From contig QCHT01000007.1 in assembly GCA_003279445.1 (NCBI GenBank), positions 38,020 through 102,019 on the forward strand: a stretch of DNA of 64,000 nucleotides, given 5' to 3'. The position numbers and the translations under genes are program-made. The DNA is from Prochlorococcus sp. AG-402-G10. Its GTDB lineage: Bacteria; Cyanobacteriota; Cyanobacteriia; PCC-6307; Cyanobiaceae. Shown here in pieces: positions 10,034 to 18,795 of this stretch. The notes beneath the pieces were generated by a model that did no database searches, was not told the origin of the DNA, and worked only from the letters and a program-made list of their open reading frames with translations. The stretch's first letter is position 1; every line of letters begins with the position of its first letter.

Positions 10034-10492
10034 CTATGCCCCAAATTTGTCTAAAATTGAGGGAACTATCAAGAGAATAGCAATAATTAATGCAGTCATT
10101 GATCCAATTAATACAGAGGCTGCCGCACAATCCTTAGCAATTCTCGCCAAAGGATGAAAACGCCTACCAATAGATAGATCAACCACTGCTTCAATAGATG
10201 TATTAATTAATTCCAATATCAAAACAACACCAATAGTATTAGCAATGATTGCAAGATGAATCAAGGGTAGCTCTAACCAGATAGCAAAAGATGCAACTAT
10301 TAAACCAATGAAAATATGAATACGAAAGTTTCTTTGACTCTTAAATGCATATCCAATACCTTTCGCAGCAAATTGAAAACTTGAAGGCAAATCTTTTGAG
10401 ATTTTCCAGGAAATTCTCCTAGAAGAGTTATTTATATGGTCAGATAAATCTGGAACTTGCTCAATATTCTTTTTTTGATTATAAAGTTTCAT
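10034..10492 (-). CDS. dgkA: Diacylglycerol kinase (prokaryotic DgkA family)
   Basis: Small integral membrane lipid kinase that phosphorylates diacylglycerol (or undecaprenol in some bacteria). The 152 residues include an amphipathic region FAAKGIGYAFKSQRNFRIH, three hydrophobic segments, and the signature ELINTSIEAVVDLSIG (about 95-110) with the glutamates that bind metal and ATP. The extra N-terminal 40 residues are polar and not part of the usual 120-residue core. It lies between ybeY (3 bases) and trpG, all transcribed leftward. Confidence 0.9.
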   Translation of the reverse strand: MKLYNQKKNIEQVPDLSDHINNSSRRISWKISKDLPSSFQFAAKGIGYAFKSQRNFRIHIFIGLIVASFAIWLELPLIHLAIIANTIGVVLILELINTSIEAVVDLSIGRRFHPLARIAKDCAAASVLIGSMTALIIAILLIVPSILDKFGA

Positions 10493-10495
10493 CTA

Positions 10496-11080
10496 TTAAT
10501 CAAGTTTAACAGATTTATTAGACGGCATTTGATCTTTTATTTTGATTAGCTCTTCTTGCAAAGTCAACATATTGCTACGACTTTCTGCACAAGGATGATC
10601 CCACCCAAGCAAATGCAAAATCCCATGACTGACCAACCATCTGAGTTCCTGTCCTAATGATTGATTATAAAAACTTGCTTGACGAACAGCAGTCTCCACT
10701 GAAACAAAAATATCCCCTAACTCTAAAGCAGCACTTGAAGGTGGAAAGAAGTCTCCTTCAAGTGCTGCGAATGAAAGCACATCTGTTGGCGTATTTTTCT
10801 TTCTCCATGTCTTATTTAATTCTGCAATCGCTGAATCATCAGTAAATACTAACCCTAGACTTAAAGAGTTGTTTGTCCGGACAAGTTCTGGACAAGTTAA
10901 TTGAGGATTCTCTCTTACAAAATAAATCCATTTTGTCAAAGTAAATTGCCAAGTATTTAAATCTGTTAGAAGGCTTCTGCTCTCTTCATCAATATGATCT
11001 TTAACTGTAAAAGGGATACAGCTGCTGAAAGCAAGATCAAGACTTAAAGCCTCGGAACTTAAAGGCTGCTCTATCTTCAT
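10496..11080 (-). CDS. ybeY: Endoribonuclease YbeY (16S rRNA maturation)
   Basis: Zinc-dependent RNase needed for 16S rRNA 3' processing and ribosome quality control. The zinc motif HGILHLLGWDH (H-x3-H-x5-H) is complete, preceded by the family's TPTDVLSFAALEGD and LGDIFVSVETAVRQA. Of the 194 residues about 35 at the N-terminus are an extension beyond the usual core. ATG at 11080 is preferred over the TTG two codons upstream; the DUF3285 stop is two bases before it. Its neighbours prfB and YbeY both serve translation. Confidence 0.93.
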   Translation of the reverse strand: MKIEQPLSSEALSLDLAFSSCIPFTVKDHIDEESRSLLTDLNTWQFTLTKWIYFVRENPQLTCPELVRTNNSLSLGLVFTDDSAIAELNKTWRKKNTPTDVLSFAALEGDFFPPSSAALELGDIFVSVETAVRQASFYNQSLGQELRWLVSHGILHLLGWDHPCAESRSNMLTLQEELIKIKDQMPSNKSVKLD

Positions 11081-11082
11081 AA

Positions 11083-11274
11083 TCAATGAGGAACAGATGG
11101 TCTAACAAAAAATGCAAGTAGCAAAATGAAGCCAAGAAACCCTACAGCAGTCAAAGAAAAGTGAAACAAACTTTGATTGCCTTTGCGGACCATATTCTTC
11201 ATAGCTAATTTCACAAAGCTTGATGAAGGGGCTTTCTTATCGGAAGTTTTGGTCGAAATGAGATTTTTGTTCAT
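11083..11274 (-). CDS. DUF3285 small membrane protein
   Basis: A 63-residue protein: a polar N-terminus with SSFVKLAMKNMVRKGNQSLFHF, then one transmembrane segment LTAVGFLGFILLLAFF and a very short tail. This matches the cyanobacterial DUF3285 family as I recall it; its function is not known. The start overlaps the prfB stop by one or two bases (TAATG), so translation is probably coupled to release factor 2. The family's conserved place beside prfB and ybeY suggests a link with translation or the membrane, but that is only inference. Confidence 0.8.
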   Translation of the reverse strand: MNKNLISTKTSDKKAPSSSFVKLAMKNMVRKGNQSLFHFSLTAVGFLGFILLLAFFVRPSVPH

Positions 11275-12408
11275 TAATCTTCACTCTCAAATTGATGATC
11301 TTGTTTGTCAATTCCTTTTAATAGGAGAGCTTGAATAAATAAATCTAAATCACCATTCATAACTCCCTCAACATCAGTAGATTCTTTCTCAGTACGCAAG
11401 TCTTTCACCATCTGATAAGGGTGGAAAACATAATTTCTAATCTGGTTTCCCCAAGCGGCCTCAACCATGTCACCACGAATATCTGCAATCTCTGCAGCAC
11501 GTTGTTCTTGAGCAATTACCATCAATTTTGCTTTTAAAAGCGCCATAGCCTTCTCTTTATTTTGAAGCTGAGAACGTTCCTGAGTACAACGAACTGCTAA
11601 ACCTGTTGGTATATGAAGAATGCGGACCGCAGTTTCAACTTTATTAACATTTTGCCCTCCTGCCCCACCAGATCGACTTGTAGTTATCTCTAAATCTTTT
11701 TCAGGAACCTCTAGTTGAACATCCTCATCAAGTTGAGGCATGACCTCTACTCCTGCAAAACTAGTCTGACGTTTCCCGTTGGCATTAAAAGGCGAGATTC
11801 TCACTAAGCGATGAGTGCCTTTCTCATGTTGTAAATACCCATATGCATAGCGTCCCTCTATCTCAATAGACGCACTTTTGATTCCTGCTTCTTCACCTTC
11901 AGAAAGTTCATTTAGCTTAACTTTCATACCATGTGCCTCGGCCCATCGTGTATACATTCTCAAAAGCATCTGCGCCCAATCTTGTGCATCTGTCCCTCCA
12001 GCCCCAGCATTTATTGCCAAGACTGCTCCATCCTTGTCATAAGGACCACTCAAAAGCCTTTCTAGTTCCCACAGATCCAGTTCTGCTTCTAATTTATTCA
12101 AACCATTTTGAGCCTCTGTAAGTAATTCATCATCTTGCTCAAAATCATTTAGTTCTAAGACAGCGTTAGCATCTTGGAGAATGTTCTGCCATTCTATTAA
12201 TTTATTTAATTGATGCCTAACCTCATCTAATAGGCGCATTTGTTTTTTAGCTTTCTGTTGATCGTTCCAAAAGTCAGCTTGAGCTGCAATCTGCTCAAGA
12301 TCCAACTTCCTTGCATTTAAGGCCGGTACGTCAAAGACAGTCCTGAGCATTGCTCAGGCGATCACTCAGTAAAGAAATAGACCTTTTAAAGTCAATCAGA
12401 TCATGCAC
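11274..12408 (-). CDS. prfB: Peptide chain release factor 2, expressed by programmed +1 frameshift
   Basis: Terminates translation at UGA and UAA. The main frame (from 12350) gives [18 protein letters not shown] onward, with the RF2 stop-recognition tripeptide SPF in RISPFNANG and the catalytic GGQ in [10 protein letters not shown]. The real start is not the ATG at 12350. One frame back, a GTG at 12408 with GAGG eight bases before it opens a 25-codon frame ([18 protein letters not shown], then SNAQDCL) that ends at TGA 12333-12331 in the context CTT TGA C, the classic RF2 autoregulatory frameshift site. A +1 shift joins it to DVPALNAR, giving about 377 residues; other cyanobacterial RF2 proteins have the same kind of N-terminus. 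A simple ORF call truncates the protein. Confidence 0.95.
12330..12347 (-). promoter_or_regulatory. RF2 programmed +1 frameshift site
   Basis: Reading leftward: CTCAGGACTGT followed by the slippery CTT (12336-12334), the in-frame stop TGA (12333-12331) and C (12330). In bacteria this heptamer with a short Shine-Dalgarno-like sequence (here AGGA, a few bases upstream) lets low RF2 levels increase the shift, so RF2 controls its own synthesis. The AGGA is weaker than the AGGGGG of E. coli. Confidence 0.9.
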
Positions 12409-12487
12409 AACGTAAACCTCTAAAACTACTAAAAAATCCCAGCATAACAATCATAGTTAAGATAATCAGCAAGTAAGCATTGAGTTC

Positions 12488-12751
12488 ATGGCAAAAGTTG
12501 AGATTTACACATGGCAATACTGCCCTTTTTGCATTAGAGCAAAAGCATTATTCGATCAAAAAGGAATAAATTATCAAGAGTACTCAATCGATGGTGACCA
12601 AGAAAAACGATCAATAATGGTCGACAGAGCAAATGGTCGTAAGACCGTTCCACAAATTTTTATTAACGATGAAGGTATTGGAGGCTGCGACGAACTTTAT
12701 TCATTGGAAAGTACCGGTCAATTAGACAAACTGATTAAACAAGGCAAATAA
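12488..12751 (+). CDS. grxC: Glutaredoxin (Grx3 type, dithiol)
   Basis: An 87-residue thiol-disulfide oxidoreductase using glutathione. The active site CPFC is at residues 12-15 after VEIYTWQY; the cis-proline loop is [10 protein letters not shown] and the glutathione-binding GGCDEL follows. Length and motifs are those of bacterial GrxC. It begins 79 bases from the prfB start in a divergent arrangement and is followed four bases later by gshB, so the reductant-using enzyme and glutathione synthesis appear to be co-transcribed. Confidence 0.95.
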   Translation: MAKVEIYTWQYCPFCIRAKALFDQKGINYQEYSIDGDQEKRSIMVDRANGRKTVPQIFINDEGIGGCDELYSLESTGQLDKLIKQGK

Positions 12752-12755
12752 AAGC

Positions 12756-13682
12756 ATGAAGCAGTTATTTGTCCTTGACCCAATCGAGCTAATTAATCCT
12801 GTTAAAGATTCTTCAGCAGCCTTAATAGAAGCTTGTTATCGTGCATCTATTGAAAGCTGGGTTTGCACTCCTTCAGATCTTCAAGCAAAAGGTGCTAAAG
12901 CAGGTGTAGTAGCTAAAACTATAATTCCGGAGCCTTGGTTAACACTTGGTGAACCACGCAATCTTTCCCTCAATGAATTTCATTGTATTTGGATGCGTAA
13001 AGATCCTCCAGTAGATGAAGCCTTTTTATACGCAACCCATTTATTGGAAGTTGCAGAGCGCAATGGAGTTCTTGTTCTAAATAAACCATCATCTCTAAGA
13101 GCATGGAACGAAAAACTTGGTGCACTCAGGTTTAGTAACCTAATGGCACCTACACTTGTTGCTAGTAGAGTTAATGAATTAAAAGAATTTGCTCATGAGC
13201 AAGGAGAGGTCGTTTTAAAACCGCTTGGTGGAAAAGGAGGGCAAGGGGTAATTCGAATAGGAGATGCAGCGGCAGGACTTGATGCATTGTTGGAATTGGT
13301 TACATCACAAGAGCAAATGCCTGTAATGATGCAGAAGTTTCTGCCAAAGGTAATTGAAGGAGACAAGCGAATTTTATTAGTCAATGGAGATCCTTTAGGC
13401 GCCATTAATCGTAAGCCCAAAGAAGGAGATTTCCGAAGTAATCTAGCTCTAGGTGGTCAAGCTGAAGCCACAACACTTTCAATTAGAGAGCAAGAAATTT
13501 GTGAAGAATTAGGAGCTTCATTAAAAAGCGAAGGTCTCTTCTTTGTAGGCATTGATGTAATTGGAGGAATGTTAAGTGAAATCAATGTCACCAGTCCTAC
13601 AGGCATTAGAGAAGTAGAGCGTTTAGCATGTGTTCCACTTGCAGATCAAGTAATAGAACGTCTACTAAGAGATTTCCCTTGA
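12756..13682 (+). CDS. gshB: Glutathione synthetase
   Basis: ATP-grasp ligase joining gamma-glutamylcysteine and glycine. The 308 residues start [17 protein letters not shown], as in prokaryotic GshB, and carry the glycine-rich [17 protein letters not shown]-binding loop (about 152-165) and the C-terminal [13 protein letters not shown] (about 279) that binds metal and glutathione. It forms a pair with grxC. Its last 37 bases overlap the end of the convergent menF gene. Confidence 0.95.
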   Translation: MKQLFVLDPIELINPVKDSSAALIEACYRASIESWVCTPSDLQAKGAKAGVVAKTIIPEPWLTLGEPRNLSLNEFHCIWMRKDPPVDEAFLYATHLLEVAERNGVLVLNKPSSLRAWNEKLGALRFSNLMAPTLVASRVNELKEFAHEQGEVVLKPLGGKGGQGVIRIGDAAAGLDALLELVTSQEQMPVMMQKFLPKVIEGDKRILLVNGDPLGAINRKPKEGDFRSNLALGGQAEATTLSIREQEICEELGASLKSEGLFFVGIDVIGGMLSEINVTSPTGIREVERLACVPLADQVIERLLRDFP

Positions 13683-15073
13683 GGAGAGGAATTAAGCTCT
13701 AACTGATCAGCCAAAACAGCCAATTTCAATTCAACTTCATGTAACTCACTCTCTAACAATGATCCTTTAACCAATCCTGCTCCAGCCATTAAGAACAAAT
13801 GACTACCTTTCGTATATCCGCATCGAATAGCAACTCTAAAGTCGGCATTACCAAGATTATCTACCCATCCAATAGGGGCAGCATAAGATTCACGATCAAA
13901 AGGTTCCAAAGTTCTTAACCATTTCATTGCTTTACTTCTTGGCAAGCCAGCAACCGCAGGGGTGGGGTGTAATGTTTCGACCAATTCAAGAGCAGAAAGG
14001 CCTTTTGAGGAAGCTTTTAATGGCGTATGTAAGTGAATGAGATGGCCGTGCCTTGCTAATCGAGGAGGTCTAAGACGGATTGGATCTAAGCCTTTCTCAA
14101 TCAATTGATTAGTTATGGATGAAACAACTAATTCATGCTCTCTTAAGTTTTTATCAGACCTAAGCAAATCCCACCCTTCATCATGACAACCTGCTGTACC
14201 TGCAAGAGCATCAGTTTGCAAAATAGTTTTCTTGATACTTAACAATCGTTCGGGCGAAGCTCCAAAGAATGATTCATCATGAGAACGCTTCCAAAGAAAA
14301 CGGCAACTTCCCTTTTGATATCTTCTCAAACTAGTAAGTAATGCAAGATGATCTAAAGGCTTATTAAGCAAGACCAACTGTCGAACTGCAAGAACCAATT
14401 TATTCAATTCACCAGAATTAACTAAATCAATACCTTTTTCAAGTGCTAATCGATAACTTTTCTGCCAGGTCTGAGAGACTGGTAACGTTAAATCTATTTT
14501 CATTAGCTTGGGAACCTTGTCGAAAGCTGATATTGATCCATTAACCTTTTGACGCATCAACCATAATTGCTCTACAAAATCTCTTACATCAGTTTCATTA
14601 GCAACTACAGCATTCAATCTTAACCAGCAACTCCCAGCTTGACGGGCCAATTGCCAGCGAGGGAGTACTGCCTGAACGCCAGGAGTACTTTTAACCACCT
14701 TTTTATTATGAGCAGCTTGCTCAAAGAAAGTAAATTTGAATAAAACCCTAGGCTTCGCATGATTAGGAGACTCAGGGGATAAATCAATCAACCTTTCAAG
14801 AGTCTCATCACTGAACCTTTGTGCTAATTCAAATCTCCGAGGACCAATTAAATCAAAATTTTGGCATTGACCTGAAGCAGCCATAGAAAGACCAGGCAAC
14901 TGATCCCAAAGAAAGCTAAATTGCAACTGATCAGCAATTACAGTTAAGGAATTAACTGGATCAACAGTATTTATTGGTAATGCCAGACTTAAGACACACT
15001 CATCAGATCGCCTTAAAGCCCAGTTTCTTAAAGAAACTTGAAGAATTTCACTGAAAGTGAGACTAGTCTTCAT
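13646..15073 (-). CDS. menF: Isochorismate synthase
   Basis: Turns chorismate into isochorismate, the first step to phylloquinone. The 475 residues from ATG at 15073 (a TTG at 15088 is possible) have a variable N-terminal half and the chorismate-binding C-terminal half: [51 protein letters not shown] and [15 protein letters not shown]. These residues match isochorismate rather than anthranilate synthases. It is divergent from menA (80 bases), so the shared region probably controls the first and prenylation steps together. Confidence 0.92.
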   Translation of the reverse strand: MKTSLTFSEILQVSLRNWALRRSDECVLSLALPINTVDPVNSLTVIADQLQFSFLWDQLPGLSMAASGQCQNFDLIGPRRFELAQRFSDETLERLIDLSPESPNHAKPRVLFKFTFFEQAAHNKKVVKSTPGVQAVLPRWQLARQAGSCWLRLNAVVANETDVRDFVEQLWLMRQKVNGSISAFDKVPKLMKIDLTLPVSQTWQKSYRLALEKGIDLVNSGELNKLVLAVRQLVLLNKPLDHLALLTSLRRYQKGSCRFLWKRSHDESFFGASPERLLSIKKTILQTDALAGTAGCHDEGWDLLRSDKNLREHELVVSSITNQLIEKGLDPIRLRPPRLARHGHLIHLHTPLKASSKGLSALELVETLHPTPAVAGLPRSKAMKWLRTLEPFDRESYAAPIGWVDNLGNADFRVAIRCGYTKGSHLFLMAGAGLVKGSLLESELHEVELKLAVLADQLELNSSPQGKSLSRRSIT

Positions 15074-15153
15074 GGCTGATTTGGGCAATGATGAAAGAGA
15101 CTAATCAAATAGATAAATCGTAATTCAGACTAGGAGCGGGAGCTCAAAATCCT

Positions 15154-16110
15154 ATGAAAGACAAAAATGCTGTTGCATCACTTCATTCTTCAAGAAACAG
15201 CAGAAAGAAATTATGGAAAAAAGCAATTAAATGGCCACTCTATTCAGTCGCAATTATGCCAATAATATTGGCCGCAGGCTGGAAGCATGGAACAGGCGAA
15301 ATTATTCGCATCGATCACCTTCTAGGTTTTCTGCTTGCATCTATTTTGCTTTTAATTTGGGAGAACCTAACAAACGATCTTTTTGACGCATCGACAGGGA
15401 TAGATGAATTCAAGCTTCATTCAGTTGTAGCACTAACTGGCAAACGCAAGCTTATTCGCAATCTCGCTTATTGCATGCTTGCCTTAGGTCTTGCATTAAT
15501 TCTAATGCTCGCATTAAAAAGTCACTTTGCAGTTTTCCTCTTAGTAATAGGCAGCTGTTGCCTAGGCTATTTATATCAAGGTCCTCCATTTCGACTTGGC
15601 TACCAAGGGTGGGGGGAACCGTTATGCTGGATTGCATTTGGCCCTTTAGCAACAGCTGCAGCCCTCTTAGTCCTTGCACCTTACTCAAGCAATGTAAATT
15701 CAATCCCTTGGGGAACAGCCACGTTGCTTGGTGCAGGTCCTGCAGTAGCAACATCATTAGTTCTGTTTTGCGCCAATTTCCATCAAGTCAGAGAAGATTC
15801 AGCTCACGGGAAAAAAACATTATTAGTTCGTATAGGTACACAAAAAGCAGCTGAACTTATTCCATGGTTTATTGGGCTAAGTCTTAGCCTTGAATGGATT
15901 CCAATATTTTTAGGCAAATGGCCAATTACTGCCTTCCTAGGGATAATTGGAGTACCTCCTGCGATAACACTCATACATCTACTTAAGAAACACCACAATC
16001 AACCCACATTGATTAGTGGAAGTAAATTTATGGCTTTACGTTTTCAAGCTCTAAATGGCATTGGTTTGAGCGTGGGTTTAGCCCTAGGTAAGTATTTAAA
16101 TACATTCTGA
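15154..16110 (+). CDS. menA: 1,4-dihydroxy-2-naphthoate phytyltransferase
   Basis: UbiA-family membrane prenyltransferase that attaches the phytyl chain in phylloquinone (vitamin K1, the PSI A1 cofactor) synthesis. The 318 residues show about eight hydrophobic segments. The first aspartate-rich motif is NDLFDASTGIDEF (about 73-86) and the second substrate loop contains HQVREDSAHGKKTL (about 210-224). The gene heads the menA-menC-menE run, with 16 bases to menC. Phytyl specificity is inferred from the cyanobacterial context. Confidence 0.92.
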   Translation: MKDKNAVASLHSSRNSRKKLWKKAIKWPLYSVAIMPIILAAGWKHGTGEIIRIDHLLGFLLASILLLIWENLTNDLFDASTGIDEFKLHSVVALTGKRKLIRNLAYCMLALGLALILMLALKSHFAVFLLVIGSCCLGYLYQGPPFRLGYQGWGEPLCWIAFGPLATAAALLVLAPYSSNVNSIPWGTATLLGAGPAVATSLVLFCANFHQVREDSAHGKKTLLVRIGTQKAAELIPWFIGLSLSLEWIPIFLGKWPITAFLGIIGVPPAITLIHLLKKHHNQPTLISGSKFMALRFQALNGIGLSVGLALGKYLNTF

Positions 16111-16126
16111 GGAACTGACATAATTT

Positions 16127-17101
16127 ATGGAACTAAGATTAGAAATCAAACCTTTTTCGTTTCATCTGCTGAAACCTATCCAAACATCTCAGCAAATTAT
16201 TACCAGAAAAGAAGGATGGCTCATAAAACTTCAAGATCAAGACAATCGAGTTGGATGGGGAGAAATTTCTCCACTAAATTCTTCAGAAGTAAATCAATGC
16301 AAAAAGATACTTGCAAAGCTTGGTAGCTCACCAACCAAAGAGAGTTTAGAGAGTCAAATTAAAACATGGCCAGGTCCCATAGGATTTGCATTTGGAGCGG
16401 CGCTCGCTGAAATGAACTGTCTAATTGGGGATGGTACAAAACAAAAATGGCTGCCAGTTTCTTCATCAGCAGTTTTATTGCCCAGCAATGAATTAGAATT
16501 GCTCAGGTGCCTGGATTACACTCTTGAAAATCAATATGATAATTGCACAAAAGCACTAACTTTTAAGTGGAAGGTTGCTAATTACTCAAATGAAGTTGAA
16601 TCAGTTCTCCTCCAAAAAATCTTGAAAAAATTACCAAATGACGCACTTTTAAGAATTGACGCAAATTGTGGTTGGAATCGAAATCAAGCTAAAGAATGGG
16701 CCCAAGAATTGCATCAAGAGCCAAGGCTAGAATGGCTAGAGCAACCTCTTCCTGTAGGAGATATTGAAGGCTTAGAAGAGCTCGCCCAATACATTCCTGT
16801 AGCTCTTGATGAATCCCTAATCAAAACGCCATCTTTGCGCAAGACCTGGAAAAGCTGGCAGATTCGTAGGCCAGTATTAGAAGGAGATCCTAGGATTTTA
16901 CTGAAAGAATTAACTAATAAAACAGGTTATCGAGTTATAAGCACTTCTTTTGAAACAGGAATCGGTCGACGATGGGTCGAACATCTAGCAGCATTGCAAC
17001 AAGAAAGTTCTACGCCTACTCAACCTGGGCTTGCCCCAGGTTGGTTACCAAGTAGTCCTCTATTTAACAAAAACCCAAGGACAGTTTGGGAAGCAGCATG
17101 A
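16127..17101 (+). CDS. menC: o-Succinylbenzoate synthase
   Basis: Enolase-superfamily enzyme that dehydrates SHCHC to o-succinylbenzoate. Visible in the 324 residues: the KxK acid/base motif in LTFKWKV (about 146), then metal ligands in LRIDANCGW, LEWLEQPLP and PVALDESL, and the ISTSFETGIG segment near the C-terminus that closes the barrel. The length is normal. It overlaps menE by an ATGA junction. Confidence 0.93.
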   Translation: MELRLEIKPFSFHLLKPIQTSQQIITRKEGWLIKLQDQDNRVGWGEISPLNSSEVNQCKKILAKLGSSPTKESLESQIKTWPGPIGFAFGAALAEMNCLIGDGTKQKWLPVSSSAVLLPSNELELLRCLDYTLENQYDNCTKALTFKWKVANYSNEVESVLLQKILKKLPNDALLRIDANCGWNRNQAKEWAQELHQEPRLEWLEQPLPVGDIEGLEELAQYIPVALDESLIKTPSLRKTWKSWQIRRPVLEGDPRILLKELTNKTGYRVISTSFETGIGRRWVEHLAALQQESSTPTQPGLAPGWLPSSPLFNKNPRTVWEAA

Positions 17102-18336
17102 AAAAAGTTACGGCAATCTTCTGCGATCGTAATAAGCTAGAAGAATGCTCCCAGAAGCTTAAGTATAACCTAAATGCTGGAAAGTGGGTTCAATTACTAG
17201 CTGATGGAGATGAAAACGAAAAGCTTATAACAAAGGATATTCTAGCTAAAGAAACTGGGGTAATTGTTAGGAGTGGAGGAAGTCTGAATGGACATAAGCA
17301 ATGTCTACACCCTTGTAGCAATCTAAATATGTCTGCGTTCGCAACAGCCCAGTGGCTAAGAGCTCAAGGAATAGAGCCTAGACAGTGCAATATCGTAAAC
17401 ACGTTACCCCTTCACCATGTAAGTGGATTACTACCTTGGTGGAGGAGCCTTTGCTGGGGGGCAGAGCATCTTTGGATCAAGCCAAGCATGATGCATCTTC
17501 CAAGACAACTAGAAATGGCAATCCATAGCATGATTTCTATGAATACAGGACCGCTGCTTACATCGTTAGTGCCAACTCAACTCTCTCGCCTCATTGATGA
17601 CTCTTCAGGGGTTAAATGTTTACAATTATTCTCTGTTATATGGATCGGGGGTGCTTCTATTTCAGACAACCTAGCCGCAAAAGCAAGGAGTCTAAGAATT
17701 CGTTTAGCACCATGCTATGGAGCAACTGAAACTGCGGCAATGGTAACAGCCCAAAACCCAAATGATTTTTTATTAGGCATAGACTCCGTAGGAGAGGCAT
17801 TAGAGGATATTGAATTAAAACTTGAACAATCAAATGCGTTGCATGTTCGTACAAAAAGACTAGCCAACCTACTCAATGCAGATGGAAGCCTTCAATCAAT
17901 TGCAAATAAAGATGGTTGGTGGGAATCAGGAGATGCCGCACAACTAACTATTCGTGATCATATCCAACAATTAAAAATTGTCGGAAGAAGAGATACTGCC
18001 ATAAATTCTGGAGGAGAGACTATTTTTCCTGAACAACTTCAAACTCTTCTGCTGAATGATGCTAAAAAGAGAGGTCTTCCTATAGACAATATTTTACTCG
18101 TACCTAAAAAGAATGAGGAGTGGGGAGAAAGATTAGAGGCACTTGTAAAGTTTCAAACTTCACAAGAGAAAATTAATTCATTCGAGCTATTCCATCAACT
18201 AAAGGAAATTGTTGCAAATTGGTCTTCTGTTGAAAGACCAATTGCATGGCACAACTGTCCTGAACTATCAACTAATCCCTTAGGCAAATGGGAAATAAAG
18301 AAATGGCAGTCTTGGTTAAACACTAAAGAGATCTAA
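17098..18336 (+). CDS. menE: o-Succinylbenzoate-CoA ligase
   Basis: Adenylate-forming ligase activating o-succinylbenzoate with CoA. The start is the ATG of the ATGA overlap with menC at 17098; a TTG four codons earlier is less likely. In the 412 residues: a short GVIVRSGGSLNGHKQ phosphate loop region (weaker than the usual SSGTTGxPK), LPLHHVSGLL, the YGATETAAMVTA adenylation motif and GGETIFPEQL before the C-terminal lid domain. The enzyme is shorter than usual long-chain ligases, as MenE of picocyanobacteria tends to be. Confidence 0.92.
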   Translation: MKKVTAIFCDRNKLEECSQKLKYNLNAGKWVQLLADGDENEKLITKDILAKETGVIVRSGGSLNGHKQCLHPCSNLNMSAFATAQWLRAQGIEPRQCNIVNTLPLHHVSGLLPWWRSLCWGAEHLWIKPSMMHLPRQLEMAIHSMISMNTGPLLTSLVPTQLSRLIDDSSGVKCLQLFSVIWIGGASISDNLAAKARSLRIRLAPCYGATETAAMVTAQNPNDFLLGIDSVGEALEDIELKLEQSNALHVRTKRLANLLNADGSLQSIANKDGWWESGDAAQLTIRDHIQQLKIVGRRDTAINSGGETIFPEQLQTLLLNDAKKRGLPIDNILLVPKKNEEWGERLEALVKFQTSQEKINSFELFHQLKEIVANWSSVERPIAWHNCPELSTNPLGKWEIKKWQSWLNTKEI

Positions 18337-18346
18337 TCCCTCTCCT

Positions 18347-18793
18347 TCAGGAGGATGCTTCTAACCAACGATCAATTGGCTCAGGTAAGTCACAAGGGTG
18401 GCGTAACTCAGTATGAATTGCACGATGTCTGATTAAAGAATGTGCGACTATATTTTTACCTTTTTTAAAACCATATTTAACTTGAAAACAACCAGTATCT
18501 AATCTCAACGGGGATAATTCAATGTCTAAGTGATCTTCTATCCGAATAGGAGCCATAAAATCTGCCTCACAATGCACAATTGGTAAAGCAATAGGAATCA
18601 AAGACTTTATATCTACTAGAGAAGGAAAAATATCTATTGCCTTGAGTCCAAAAACCTGCAAACTTTCTTCCCAAGCCTCATGGGACCAGCTTAATAAATG
18701 ATAAAAGTGAATAACACCTGCAGCATCAGTATCCCCAAAGCGAGCAATGCGTTCTAAAAATAGCCAATCTTTAGGATTAGTAGATGACAACAT
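18347..18793 (-). CDS. Hotdog-fold thioesterase, probably 1,4-dihydroxy-2-naphthoyl-CoA hydrolase
   Basis: A 148-residue 4HBT-type acyl-CoA thioesterase. The active-site segment RFGDTDAAGVIHFYHLLSWSHEAWEES (about 16-42) has the aspartate and surrounding residues of the DHNA-CoA hydrolase described in Synechocystis. Together with its place 10 bases from menE this supports the thioesterase step of phylloquinone synthesis. Another 4HBT activity cannot be excluded. It follows ndhH by two bases on the same strand. Confidence 0.85.
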   Translation of the reverse strand: MLSSTNPKDWLFLERIARFGDTDAAGVIHFYHLLSWSHEAWEESLQVFGLKAIDIFPSLVDIKSLIPIALPIVHCEADFMAPIRIEDHLDIELSPLRLDTGCFQVKYGFKKGKNIVAHSLIRHRAIHTELRHPCDLPEPIDRWLEASS

Positions 18794-18795
18794 AA

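Noticed and set aside
12330..12350. prfB frame break as sequencing error or pseudogene
   Set aside because: The break is exactly at CTT TGA C with the family N-terminus on both sides, the known RF2 recoding site.
15471..15854. 127-codon plus-strand frame inside menA
   Set aside because: Overlaps the conserved membrane core of menA in another frame and is Ser/Arg-rich without a recognisable fold.
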